Source of the DNA: Planctomycetaceae bacterium
GTDB taxonomy: Bacteria; Planctomycetota; Planctomycetia; Pirellulales; Pirellulaceae
Assembly: GCA_002726515.1 (NCBI GenBank)
Contig: PBTE01000168.1
Location: forward strand, 1 to 64,000
DNA length: 64,000 nucleotides
Reading direction: 5' to 3'
Positions 20,136 through 28,938 of the stretch are shown here, one piece after another. Numbering within the stretch: the stretch's first letter is position 1; every line of letters starts with the position of its first letter. The notes below the pieces were generated by a model, which saw only the letters and a list, made by a program, of their open reading frames with translations, was not told the origin of the DNA and made no database searches. The position numbers were made by a program, and so were the translations under genes.

Positions 20136-21830
20136 ATGCAAAACGTGTCTCTAAGATGTGTCACCATCATTACGCTGTGCTGGTTTCTTGTCAGTTCAAA
20201 CGCGGTAGCGGAAAAACCTTCCCGGTTTGTCGACCTGTCCTTGCTTGTCGCGCCCGGTTACCCCTGCACCTGGCCCGGTTTCCCTCGTTTTCGTCTGCTA
20301 CACGAGCAAAAGATTGGACGCAACAGCGCGTACAACATCGACACGTTAATCATCGATGGCAATACCGGCACCCAAATGGACACGCCCCCACATTCGGTCG
20401 CGCGTCCCGAGTTGGGCCTGGCAAAGTCGAATGATTTCGGCCTTGAATTTTCAGACAAGACACCAGCCTGGAAACTCGGAGGGGAAGCCTGCGTCGTCGA
20501 CCTGTACGAGATACGCGACAAGGCACCCAAGGGTGCCAGTCCGAGGATTTTCAAGCGACACATAACTGACTGGGAGAAAAAACACAGGCAACTCCGGGAG
20601 GGCGATGTGTTGCTCTACCGCAGCGGGTACACGGATGCCTATTACGCGCCGCTCCCGGCTGGCCGCAGGATGATCGCCGATGTTGTGGAACAAAAAGCTC
20701 CAGGCTACCCTGGCCCGGAAATTGAAACCATGGAATATCTTGCCGGGCAACGCAACGTCATGCACATCGGCACCGACAGCCCCAGCATGGGAACCCTGCC
20801 TGACCTGACGGACCCATCGCACCTGGCGGCGCTCAAGTTCGGTGCCGTCTTCACCGAAGGTGCCACCGGGTTGGGCCAACTGCCCACTACCGGGGCTTTC
20901 TACTGCATGCTCAGCCGCAAGAACGAAGGTGGGCCCTACACCGAAGGTCGGGCCTTCGCCATTGTGGGTGGCGCCTTGCCCAAGACTTTAATCGCATCGA
21001 TTCGCAACAAGCGGGCCATCGATCTGTCGGTGGTGAATTCTATCGACTATCCAATGACCTGGCCCGGCAAGGGTGCTGGCCGGCAGCGTCAACCTTTCAC
21101 ACGTGGCAACTTCTTGTACGCTCAGGAACTGCAATTCTTCCACCACGGTCATGTCACCGACAGCATGGCCGGTACCCACCTGGTGCCACCTGCTTATGCC
21201 CTGCCGCCACAACATCTAAGCCCCAATGCTTATGCGCCCCAAGCTCGCGGCTGGCTGGACGAATACGAACAGAAGTACGGGCCCCGCGGTGTGAGCGACG
21301 TGACCACCGAAAAAGTGCCGATTTCCCAAACCTGCGGCTGGGCTCGCGTCATCAACGTGCAGCATCTGGTTGGAACGACGCGCCGCGATCACTGGCCTGC
21401 CTCACCGCAAATTACCGTCGATCTGATTAAAAAGTTTGAGGCGGCCAAGGGTCCGCTTCAAGCTGGTGAGGTCGTTATCTTCCACAGCGCCCACGTCGAC
21501 CGCTATTTTTTGCCGCACATCGCGGGAGAAGCGTGCATGGCCGACCCCCTGAATGGCAAAAGCGAAGGTTGGCCGGCACCCAACCCCGCTGCAATCGCCT
21601 ACCTGGCAAAACGCGGCATTCGCTGCGTGGCCACCGATGCACCGTCACTGGGAGGTGTCGATCCTAAAAACGCGTTGATGACCTACTGGATGCTGGGAAG
21701 CAAAGGCATGGTGGGTGTCGAATTCCTGACCAATGCCGGAGCCTTACCGGAACGATCCTATTTTCTGTTCGCAGCGATCAAAATCCAAGACTGCTGCGGC
21801 GGACCGGGCCGAGCCATCGCACTGTATTAG
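20136..21830 (+). CDS. Secreted tandem-domain cyclase (kynurenine formamidase-like) protein
   Basis: 564 residues with a signal peptide (about 1-25, cleavage after AVAE), then two consecutive domains of the cyclase/kynurenine formamidase/isatin hydrolase fold. Each domain starts with F-V-D-L-S or A-I-D-L-S and ends with a conserved T-D-S/A-P-S-(M/L)-G segment (HIGTDSPSMG and VATDAPSLGG). The family metal motif is H-x-G-T-H-x-D-x-P-x-H. Domain one reads N76-T-G-T-Q80-M-D82-T-P-P-H86, keeping D and the last H. Domain two reads M344-A-G-T-H348-L-V350-P-P-A-Y354, keeping only one H. Neither half has the full set, so activity is uncertain. RBS TGGAG. Periplasmic location is inferred. Confidence 0.85.
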   Translation: MQNVSLRCVTIITLCWFLVSSNAVAEKPSRFVDLSLLVAPGYPCTWPGFPRFRLLHEQKIGRNSAYNIDTLIIDGNTGTQMDTPPHSVARPELGLAKSNDFGLEFSDKTPAWKLGGEACVVDLYEIRDKAPKGASPRIFKRHITDWEKKHRQLREGDVLLYRSGYTDAYYAPLPAGRRMIADVVEQKAPGYPGPEIETMEYLAGQRNVMHIGTDSPSMGTLPDLTDPSHLAALKFGAVFTEGATGLGQLPTTGAFYCMLSRKNEGGPYTEGRAFAIVGGALPKTLIASIRNKRAIDLSVVNSIDYPMTWPGKGAGRQRQPFTRGNFLYAQELQFFHHGHVTDSMAGTHLVPPAYALPPQHLSPNAYAPQARGWLDEYEQKYGPRGVSDVTTEKVPISQTCGWARVINVQHLVGTTRRDHWPASPQITVDLIKKFEAAKGPLQAGEVVIFHSAHVDRYFLPHIAGEACMADPLNGKSEGWPAPNPAAIAYLAKRGIRCVATDAPSLGGVDPKNALMTYWMLGSKGMVGVEFLTNAGALPERSYFLFAAIKIQDCCGGPGRAIALY

Positions 21831-21949
21831 TCCGATCGCGTTCAGCTTTCCAGTGAAATCGCCCGGTCAGCAATAAAACCCGATAAGGATAAAGCTGGTC
21901 TGCGGAAACTCTTCGGCACCAGTCCAGCATCCATCTTTCCATCAACCAG

Positions 21950-22738
21950 TCAACGGAACGATCCTGGCGCTCGTGGCAAACCGCGCTGAAGCACATCGTC
22001 TCCTCGCACGAGAAAGTATTCTCGTGGCATCGGGGAACCGTCGCGATAGTCTTCGTACATTTTTTCGCCCATGTCTCCTTCAGCCGACATGTAACGCAAT
22101 ACCAACACCCTGCGCCAACGCCGTGATTGATTAGGAGTCGAATAATGGGGGAGCATCGTGTCGTGCAGTCCCGCTCCTCCGGCAGGCATACGATACTGAC
22201 ACGTCGCGCTGTCGACATCCGGCGGTAGCGCCTGCGGGGCGATCATCTGATCGAACAGGGCATCTTCCCGGGCGTCGATCGGTAATGTGCCTTTCCGATG
22301 CCAACCGGGCAAAACCACCATGGCCCCGTTATCCTCGTCCATCGCATCGAAAGCGATCCACAAACCGGCCGGAAGCGGTCCCCCTACATTCCAATAGGGC
22401 GCGTCCTGATGCCAGGGAATCTCAATTCCCGACCCGGGGGGCTTGCACAGCATGTGCGTCGACCACAAGACAATGTTCGCTCCGATCTGAGATTCCATCG
22501 CGTCGAGAATGCATGGCTCGTTGGCCAGATCCCAAATCCACCGCTTGATGCAATGGGGCGAGATGATGTCAGCCGGGTCTCGTCCCGGCTGAAGTTCCGA
22601 CAACATCACATCAATTTCCCGCTGGCAGCAAGCCAAGGCCTCGTCGGTAAGAAAATGGTCGTAAGTGCGATATCCGTTCTGGCGGTAAAACTCCTGATCT
22701 GCTTCCGAAAACATCCAGTCGCTTCGAATCATGGACAT
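21950..22738 (-). CDS. Phytanoyl-CoA dioxygenase (PhyH) family protein
   Basis: Fe(II)/2-oxoglutarate oxygenase fold, 262 residues. The iron-binding H-x-D is in IPWHQDAPYWN (about residues 118-124), with the distal His in GAGLHDTMLPHYSTPNQS and the 2-oxoglutarate arginine following in RRWRRVLVLRY. The N-terminal FYRQNGYRTYDHFLTDEAL is the usual PhyH opening. ATG at 22738 has GGAG at good distance. PhyH-like proteins are strongly expanded in planctomycetes and act on many small molecules; the substrate here is unknown. Convergent with the cyclase-family gene. Confidence 0.9.
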   Translation of the reverse strand: MSMIRSDWMFSEADQEFYRQNGYRTYDHFLTDEALACCQREIDVMLSELQPGRDPADIISPHCIKRWIWDLANEPCILDAMESQIGANIVLWSTHMLCKPPGSGIEIPWHQDAPYWNVGGPLPAGLWIAFDAMDEDNGAMVVLPGWHRKGTLPIDAREDALFDQMIAPQALPPDVDSATCQYRMPAGGAGLHDTMLPHYSTPNQSRRWRRVLVLRYMSAEGDMGEKMYEDYRDGSPMPREYFLVRGDDVLQRGLPRAPGSFR

Positions 22739-23395
22739 GGGATGATTCTCCGTAAAATCAAGCTGGGCGAACTGTCATGGTGATCACTGTCGACGGCCAT
22801 CGGAAGTGATTGTCGTTCGCAATCTTTGAACTACTTCTGGCTGACAATACTAGGTTGCGGCCACAATGGCCAGTACCAGCACGCCACTCCCTGCAAACGA
22901 CGCCAATCGCGAGGACCACCTGGGCGGCCACGGCCCTACTGTCTTCCCGAAAAACCACCCATCCTATCCTCCTTCCAACAAGCGGGCGCCCACTCGCTCG
23001 ACCACAAGAACCCGGACCGCCTCGGTTAAGAACAGAACCACCGGTTTCCAACCTAAAAATGGAGGGTCTGAAAAGAGTGCAAATCCGGTGGCTGCTGTGG
23101 GACCGTCTTCGCAAAAAGTTGTCGGAGGCACTCCTGATTGGGTGCAAACGGGGCTTTCACGGCAACAGATTGTCCGAATCAGTGTCACGAAGACCCGCCG
23201 GCAAACCGTCCAACCTACGAAGAATAGCGCCGCCACAGGGACAGGCAGCCTTCGCCGGTCGTGAAAATAATGGGAGGCAAAAAAAAACGGGGGCCTCTGA
23301 TGTGCCAAAACTTTTGGCGTGCCAGATGGCCAGGGGCAAATCAACCACCGGACAATAAATTCATCAGAGACCCCTCGGGCCAGCTTAAATCGGGT

Positions 23396-23415
23396 ACACA
23401 GAAATCACTCTGTGT
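23396..23415. other. Perfect 7-bp stem-loop
   Basis: ACACAGA (23396-23402) and TCTGTGT (23409-23415) flank a 6-nt loop. There is no T run on either side, so it is not an ordinary terminator. Confidence 0.5.
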
Positions 23416-23573
23416 GGTCTGGCTCTTACGCATTGTGTGTGCCAAAGGACGCTGGCCTCTTGATTGTTCTTCCAGGTCCATCCTCAAAGTATTTGGTCTT
23501 CACGACTTAACTCCGGCGGACCGACAATCTCATTTCGATACGAACCGGGGCACGAAAACTGTACCGGAGCGTT

Positions 23574-23604
23574 CTGCAACAGATCACCTGTCGCACTGTT
23601 GCAG
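23574..23604. other. Perfect 9-bp inverted repeat
   Basis: CTGCAACAG (23574-23582) and CTGTTGCAG (23596-23604) flank a 13-nt loop. No T tract follows. It could be an operator-like site or part of a structured RNA. Confidence 0.5.
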
Positions 23605-23937
23605 GTCTGAACGACTTGGTCCGTAAAACGGGATAGAACAGTGCCGGTCGGCCGAAAGTGTCTCATACCGAGATCACAAGCAGCAATTTTTCCGTATCCT
23701 TCAGCCAGCAAACAGGATACGATAAACTGTTTGATTCGCAGCGAGGTATTTTGAGAATAGGTAATAAATCATTCAACCACTCAATATCACCTGGACGGTG
23801 GAGAAAGGTTCGACCGGCCCGGCTTTTTCTCTGCTTAAGTCCAAAAGAATTTGCGGAAAGCCCGCTTTGCCCTTCAGATAGAAGGACATGGATGCACGAG
23901 GATCATTTGCCCCCGATCGATTAACGAAAGGCTTTGA

Positions 23938-24963
23938 ATGGATCTCCCCAGGGTGGGACGAATGCCTCCCACTGCGAACACGGTGCTGATTGCGGTCAAT
24001 CCCAGTGCCGGTAAAGGAAGTCGGCGACATCTGCCGGACCAACTCGCGAGTCGACTGACGGAACAGGGTTTCCAGGTCCGTTTTGTGCAGGAGTTGGAGG
24101 AATTGACAGAGCAAAGCCATCGTCTTCAATCCGAAGGAAAGCTACGAGCGGTGGTCGCAGCGGGAGGAGACGGTACAGCTGCCACGCTGGTCAATCGAAT
24201 TCCACCCGCTACTCCCATGGCTATCTTGCCTCTGGGAACCGAGAACCTGCTGGCGAAGTATCTCGACCAGATCACATCGCCAGAGCACCTCAGCAAAATC
24301 ATCAACCAGGGCTTGGTGGTCCGTTTGGATGCAGGACTGGCTGGTGATCGTATCTTTTTGCTCATGGCCGGGTGTGGCTTTGACGCAGACGTTGTACGTC
24401 GGATGCACCAAGGTCGAAGTGGAAACATCACTCATTTTGACTATGCCAAACCTCTCTTGGCCAGTTTACGTCATTACCCATTTCCGAGCCTGCGGATTGA
24501 TTACGAAACCGACAACCCATCGGGAACACACGAACAGAAAACGATTCAAGCCCGTTGGGCTTTTATCGTCAATCTGCCTCGTTATGCAGGAGGGCTGAAA
24601 TTTGCTCCGAATGCCGTGGGAACCGACGGATTACTCGACGTTTGCACATTTCAAGAGGGAAACTGGTGGCATGCACTGCGTTACCTGGGCGGTGTCCTCA
24701 CGGGAAGACATGTGAACTGGCCCGATTGCCAGATCGTGCGCACGAAACGTCTACGGGTAATCGCCGAGCAACGATCCTGCGACGAAGTCCCGTATCAGTT
24801 GGACGGAGACCCCGGCGGAGCGTTGCCAGCTGACATTCAGGTCCTGCCGGGCCGTCTCAGCCTGCTGGTATCAGAAAGTTGGGCAGCCGGACACGGACTT
24901 TCAGTCAATCAGGAATCATCGACTCTGTCAAAATTGTCAGAAACTCGTACGTACGCAGTTTAA
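23938..24963 (+). CDS. Diacylglycerol kinase catalytic-domain (lipid kinase) protein
   Basis: 341-residue cytoplasmic or membrane-associated kinase of the DagK/YegS/sphingosine-kinase family, phosphorylating a lipid hydroxyl. The nucleotide site is seen in VLIAVNPSAGKGS, the hallmark GGDGTAATLVN near residue 81, and LPLGTENLLAKYL where most members have GTxND. The C-terminal beta domain (about 165-320) has the usual DGLLDVCTF and QLDGDPGG. A second ATG at 23962 (before PPTANTVLIAV) is preceded by AGGGTGGGA and could be the real start. The true lipid substrate is unknown. Confidence 0.88.
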   Translation: MDLPRVGRMPPTANTVLIAVNPSAGKGSRRHLPDQLASRLTEQGFQVRFVQELEELTEQSHRLQSEGKLRAVVAAGGDGTAATLVNRIPPATPMAILPLGTENLLAKYLDQITSPEHLSKIINQGLVVRLDAGLAGDRIFLLMAGCGFDADVVRRMHQGRSGNITHFDYAKPLLASLRHYPFPSLRIDYETDNPSGTHEQKTIQARWAFIVNLPRYAGGLKFAPNAVGTDGLLDVCTFQEGNWWHALRYLGGVLTGRHVNWPDCQIVRTKRLRVIAEQRSCDEVPYQLDGDPGGALPADIQVLPGRLSLLVSESWAAGHGLSVNQESSTLSKLSETRTYAV

Positions 24964-25114
24964 TACAAAGAATATTTCACTCGCCCGTTCTTCTGTCCGG
25001 TTATCTTTGTTACCTTGTTGAATCTCTTGCCTTCCAATTGAAAACAAATCGCTACTTTCCAAGATTTCGCACTTTTTATCCCCCCTGGTACTTCCTCATG
25101 ACACAAACTTTCTC

Positions 25115-25945
25115 ATGACCGAACGGCTCGCGAAAATTGGTACCTATCGCTGCGGATCGGATCAACGGTTGCTGCTGATTTGTGGGCCTTGCGTAATCGA
25201 AAACGAAAGCATCACTCTCAAAACAGCTGAACGCTTGCACGAAATCACGCGACAGCAGCCAGTGCAACTCGTCTTCAAGGCATCGTTTGACAAGGCAAAT
25301 CGAACCAGCATGGACGCCTTTCGAGGAGTTGGTTTGGATGACGGTCTTAAAATCCTGGAAAAGGTGGCTCATGCAACGGGTTTGCCGGTCACCACGGATA
25401 TCCATGAACCGCACCAGGCTGCTGCAGTTGCCGAGGTATGCCAACTGATCCAAATTCCAGCATTTCTGGCCAGGCAAACTGATCTTCTGGTGGCCGCCGC
25501 TGCGACCGGACGTGCGGTGAACGTCAAAAAGGGGCAGTTCCAATCCCCCTGGGACATGCAGCATGTGGTGAACAAATTGAAAGCCTCGGGATGCGAGCAT
25601 GTCTTACTTTGTGAGCGGGGAACTTTTTTCGGATACGGACGATTGGTGAACGACATGCGTTCACTTCCGCAGATGCAAGACTTGGGGGTTCCGGTTGTTT
25701 TTGACGCGACACACAGTGTCCAGGAACCTGGTGGCTTGGGAAACGCCACCGGGGGACAACGTGAAATGATCGAACCTTTGGCGAGAGCTGCGATTGCTGT
25801 GGGTGTTGATGGAATGTTTTTCGAAACCCATCCTGATCCTGCTTGTTCACCCAGTGACGGCCCGAACATGATACCCCTGGACCACATCGGGGACCTCCTG
25901 AATCGGCTACTTATCCTGCGGGAAGCCGTGGAGCGAATATCTTGA
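25115..25945 (+). CDS. kdsA: 3-deoxy-8-phosphooctulonate (KDO-8-P) synthase
   Basis: Condenses phosphoenolpyruvate with arabinose-5-phosphate to make KDO-8-phosphate, the precursor of the inner core sugar of lipopolysaccharide. The 276 residues contain [25 protein letters not shown], the TDIHEP segment, [13 protein letters not shown], the NVKKGQF loop, [15 protein letters not shown] and FDATHSVQ. The cysteine in CGPCVIE corresponds to the metal-binding cysteine of class II (metal-dependent) enzymes; E. coli-type enzymes have asparagine there. The presence of the gene supports a diderm outer membrane with LPS. Its TGA overlaps the TTG start of the next gene. Confidence 0.96.
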   Translation: MTERLAKIGTYRCGSDQRLLLICGPCVIENESITLKTAERLHEITRQQPVQLVFKASFDKANRTSMDAFRGVGLDDGLKILEKVAHATGLPVTTDIHEPHQAAAVAEVCQLIQIPAFLARQTDLLVAAAATGRAVNVKKGQFQSPWDMQHVVNKLKASGCEHVLLCERGTFFGYGRLVNDMRSLPQMQDLGVPVVFDATHSVQEPGGLGNATGGQREMIEPLARAAIAVGVDGMFFETHPDPACSPSDGPNMIPLDHIGDLLNRLLILREAVERIS

Positions 25946-27720
25946 CCGGCAACTTCAATTTCACAACCCGCTTCGGATTCGCATCGCGGCTGTTGATCCT
26001 CACCATCTGGATCCCCGGATTGATCCTCAGTATCGGGTGTCATCCGACTACAAAACCTGCCTCACGCCACCGCCCCAACACCGCAAATGTTTCGGGATCT
26101 CGCCGCGATGACCTCGCTCGAACTTTAGAACTGCTGGACAGTCTGGACCTCTACGATCTTCAGGAAGCAAGACGACAAGCCCTGTTTAATCTGGAACGTT
26201 GGGGGGCGAAACAGAACGCCGACAGTGACTGGGCAGCAGACAAGATACTCGATCAACTACCTGCCCGATTGAAACGGGTGAATCGCGACATGAAAATTAC
26301 CGGCGTCCAGTTCAACGCGGACGACGTCGAATTCCTCCTGGAAAACATTTTTCTGAGAGAGATCGCGCGAGCCGTCTCCGCGAAATCGAAACTCGATCCA
26401 CTGGTGCTGAACTGGCTGGAAAATTCCGGTTCCGAACTCTCGAAAGAAGAACTGCGGGACCTGAGTCTGGCCGCTCGTTTGTTTGACTGGACAATCCGTA
26501 ATATTCAACTCGAAGAATCCCGACCGCTGGTCCGCAAGCCCAAGCTGGTCGTCGGCCCCGCCCCTGCTCCGCGCAATGTTCGTGAAAAAACAGAGCCACG
26601 GGACCCCTTATCCGTCGGCCCCGGCGAAATGTTTACCGTCGGTGAGACATTGCTTACGGGACTCGGTGACGCACTCGATCGAGCGCGACTGTTCATTCTG
26701 CTATCGAGACAGCGCGGATTGCAAATCGTGCTCCTGGCAGTTGAAGAAAACAATTTCGTCGAACCACGGCCATGGTTGTGCGGCGTATTAATTCAGCAAG
26801 AGCTTTACTTGTTTGACACACGGTTAGGACTTCCGGTGCCGCGATTGGATGGAACTGGAATTGCAACACTGCAAGAGGTCATCCAGGAACCTGCAATCCT
26901 GCGACAACTGGATCTCGAAAATGAACCCTATTGGATTCGCGATCGCGATGTTCGCCGGGTGATCGCCCTGATTTATGCCTCACCACGAGCGTTATCGTTT
27001 CGCATGCAAAGAATCGAACAACGGCTAGCAGGTGACAGAAAAATGAAACTCACCGTGGCAGCAACACAACTGGCCGAACGTGTTCAAGCCTGCCCGGGAA
27101 TCAAGAAAGTTCAACTCTCGCTGCTTCCTTTCGAACGGTTGAGATTTCGCAAGAACCTACAAAGTCAGTTAAAAAAGGACGATAAGACTCCCAACCCCGT
27201 AGCCCACAAAATCTTCTTTATCGAAACGATGACACCTCTTTATCGGGCTCGAATTCTGCATTTTCGATCTCAGTTCGACGATCAGCCGGAACGACAGGGG
27301 GCCCGCTCCTACTACTTGAGCAGTCGCCCACCGGACAAGCTGGTTCATCGCCTGGCAACGGACCCGGCAACCCAGCTGAAGTGGAACGTCGACAAGTTGA
27401 CCAGCCGGGAGCGTTCGATGCGTCTCCAATTCATCATGCGCGCAAAACAGGCGGCCAGTTATTGGCTGGGCCTGCTTTGTTATGAGGACCATGATTACGT
27501 CGTCGCTCGCGACTATTTTGAAACCAGGACCATCGTGGCCAGCCCTCAAGGTCCCTGGATCTCCGGGGCGCAATACAATCTCGCCAGAACCTTCGAAATG
27601 CTCGACCAAACCGACAGGGCGGTGCAACTTAACTCGACCGATCAATCGCCACAAAGGCACGGAAATCTGCTGCGCGCTAAGTTTCTGGACGAAGCAGTCA
27701 CGAGACGAAATGCAAAGTAA
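25942..27720 (+). CDS. Lipoprotein of unknown function
   Basis: 592 residues beginning at TTG 25942, which overlaps the kdsA stop as TTGA and implies translational coupling. The N-terminus has a hydrophobic segment ending in LSIGC, a lipobox with the lipidated cysteine at position 33. The body is mostly helical and charged, with [31 protein letters not shown] early on, and a TPR-like end ([20 protein letters not shown]). I do not recognise a named domain. The C-terminal TPR-like unit plus the lipid anchor suggest an envelope scaffold. Co-translation with kdsA hints at an outer-membrane role, which is inference only. Confidence 0.8.
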   Translation: MTGNFNFTTRFGFASRLLILTIWIPGLILSIGCHPTTKPASRHRPNTANVSGSRRDDLARTLELLDSLDLYDLQEARRQALFNLERWGAKQNADSDWAADKILDQLPARLKRVNRDMKITGVQFNADDVEFLLENIFLREIARAVSAKSKLDPLVLNWLENSGSELSKEELRDLSLAARLFDWTIRNIQLEESRPLVRKPKLVVGPAPAPRNVREKTEPRDPLSVGPGEMFTVGETLLTGLGDALDRARLFILLSRQRGLQIVLLAVEENNFVEPRPWLCGVLIQQELYLFDTRLGLPVPRLDGTGIATLQEVIQEPAILRQLDLENEPYWIRDRDVRRVIALIYASPRALSFRMQRIEQRLAGDRKMKLTVAATQLAERVQACPGIKKVQLSLLPFERLRFRKNLQSQLKKDDKTPNPVAHKIFFIETMTPLYRARILHFRSQFDDQPERQGARSYYLSSRPPDKLVHRLATDPATQLKWNVDKLTSRERSMRLQFIMRAKQAASYWLGLLCYEDHDYVVARDYFETRTIVASPQGPWISGAQYNLARTFEMLDQTDRAVQLNSTDQSPQRHGNLLRAKFLDEAVTRRNAK

Positions 27721-27762
27721 TGCCTGCTGGGTGGGCGACGGTTACGAACACCGGGCCGCACC

Positions 27763-28644
27763 TCACCCGTCAAATTTTTCGCCGGTCAATCGCTCAAATG
27801 CTTCGACGTACTTCATACGGGTTTGCTGAATTATTTCGTCGGGCAGGCCCGGGGGCTGACTCTCTTTGTCCCAGGACGTGGTTTCCAGCCAGTCACGAAC
27901 GAATTGTTTGTCAAACGAAGGGGGATTTTTCCCGGATTCGTACAAATCGGCGGGCCAAAAACGTGAACTGTCCGGAGTGAGCACCTCGTCGATTAGAATG
28001 AGTTCACCATCCGCCCAGCCCCATTCAAACTTGGTGTCCGCAATGATAATGCCACGTTGGATTGCATATTCAGCACCGCGTTGATAGACGTCAAGACTTT
28101 TCTCACGCAACGTCGTGGCCACTTCGGTACCAACAATCTCACACATCCGTTCAAAAGAAATATTGATATCGTGGCCGGAATCCTCCTTGGTCGCCGGAGT
28201 GAAAATCGGTTCTGCAAGCTGGCAACCCTGCTCCAGGCCGTCTGGCAAACCTATTCCACAGACGCTCCCGGACTGCTGATACTCCTTCCAGCCAGATCCG
28301 ATCAAGTAACCACGAACGACACATTCGATTGGTACCACATCGGCTCGACGGCAAAGCATGCTTCTTCCGTGCAATGAGCCACTATCGATTTCTTCCGGAA
28401 GATCCATCTCGGCCAAATCGACGGACAACATGTGATGGGGTACATCCAATCTGTCAAACCAGAAAGCGCTGATCTGTGTGAGAACACTTCCTTTATCAGG
28501 TATACCGGTTGGCAGAACCCAATCGAACGCACTGATTCTATCGGTACTCACCAACAAAAGAGCGTCACCTAAATCGTAAACATCCCGTACTTTTCCTCGG
28601 CGTACAGGCAAGGACAGTGCAGTTTCCAAAACGATGTCGCTCAT
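27763..28644 (-). CDS. purC: Phosphoribosylaminoimidazole-succinocarboxamide synthase
   Basis: SAICAR synthetase of de novo purine synthesis, joining CAIR and aspartate with ATP. The 293-residue protein shows the family landmarks RRGKVRDVYDLGD, STDRISAFDWVLP, the GYLIGSGWKEYQQ segment, TKEDSGHD and the C-terminal IADTKFEWG and LIDEVLTPDSSRFWP. Length and motifs match the eukaryote/bacterial long form. AAGGG precedes the ATG at 28644. It is divergent from the GH10-like gene and not clustered with other purine genes except purD 16 kb away. Confidence 0.96.
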   Translation of the reverse strand: MSDIVLETALSLPVRRGKVRDVYDLGDALLLVSTDRISAFDWVLPTGIPDKGSVLTQISAFWFDRLDVPHHMLSVDLAEMDLPEEIDSGSLHGRSMLCRRADVVPIECVVRGYLIGSGWKEYQQSGSVCGIGLPDGLEQGCQLAEPIFTPATKEDSGHDINISFERMCEIVGTEVATTLREKSLDVYQRGAEYAIQRGIIIADTKFEWGWADGELILIDEVLTPDSSRFWPADLYESGKNPPSFDKQFVRDWLETTSWDKESQPPGLPDEIIQQTRMKYVEAFERLTGEKFDG

Positions 28645-28938
28645 GAAGATTCCCTTCCGTTTCGTTTAGATCGAACCTTGATGTGTCAGCAGGTCTTTCA
28701 ATATATCATCCAGTGCCGGACTGGCCAGTCCGCAAGGGCCGCCTGTTGTGCCCCCGTAAATGTCAGGGTAGACTCGTTCCCAGGTGCCGTGGCCTATAGT
28801 TCTGGTGGTCCGCGCTGCAACATCTCGTCGCAAACCGGAACTCATTGTTTACCGCCGAGTTGCAAAACGTCCCGACGATTGTCTGGCCATCGTCGCACGC
28901 AACGCATCCTTCGGACAAGTCTGCAAGGTCACCACACC

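Larger units (their letters stand above)
22739..23937. other. 1.2-kb stretch without a convincing gene
   Basis: No frame here has recognisable domains. The least unlikely is 22866-23264 plus (132 codons, disordered S/T/P/R-rich product, no ribosome-binding site), which I would not annotate. Two perfect stem-loops are present (23396-23415 and 23574-23604) in a segment that could be an untranslated RNA or a decayed gene. The promoter for the downstream lipid kinase probably lies near 23700-23900. Confidence 0.4.

Noticed and set aside
22866-23264. 132-codon plus-strand frame in the large gene-free stretch
   Set aside because: The product is low-complexity and disordered, there is no ribosome-binding site, and overlapping frames on the other strand are of similar quality.
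28678-28938. N-terminal extension of the GH10-like gene
   Set aside because: The 87 codons have cysteine/arginine-rich, unstructured content and a good ATG with AAGG follows at 28939.
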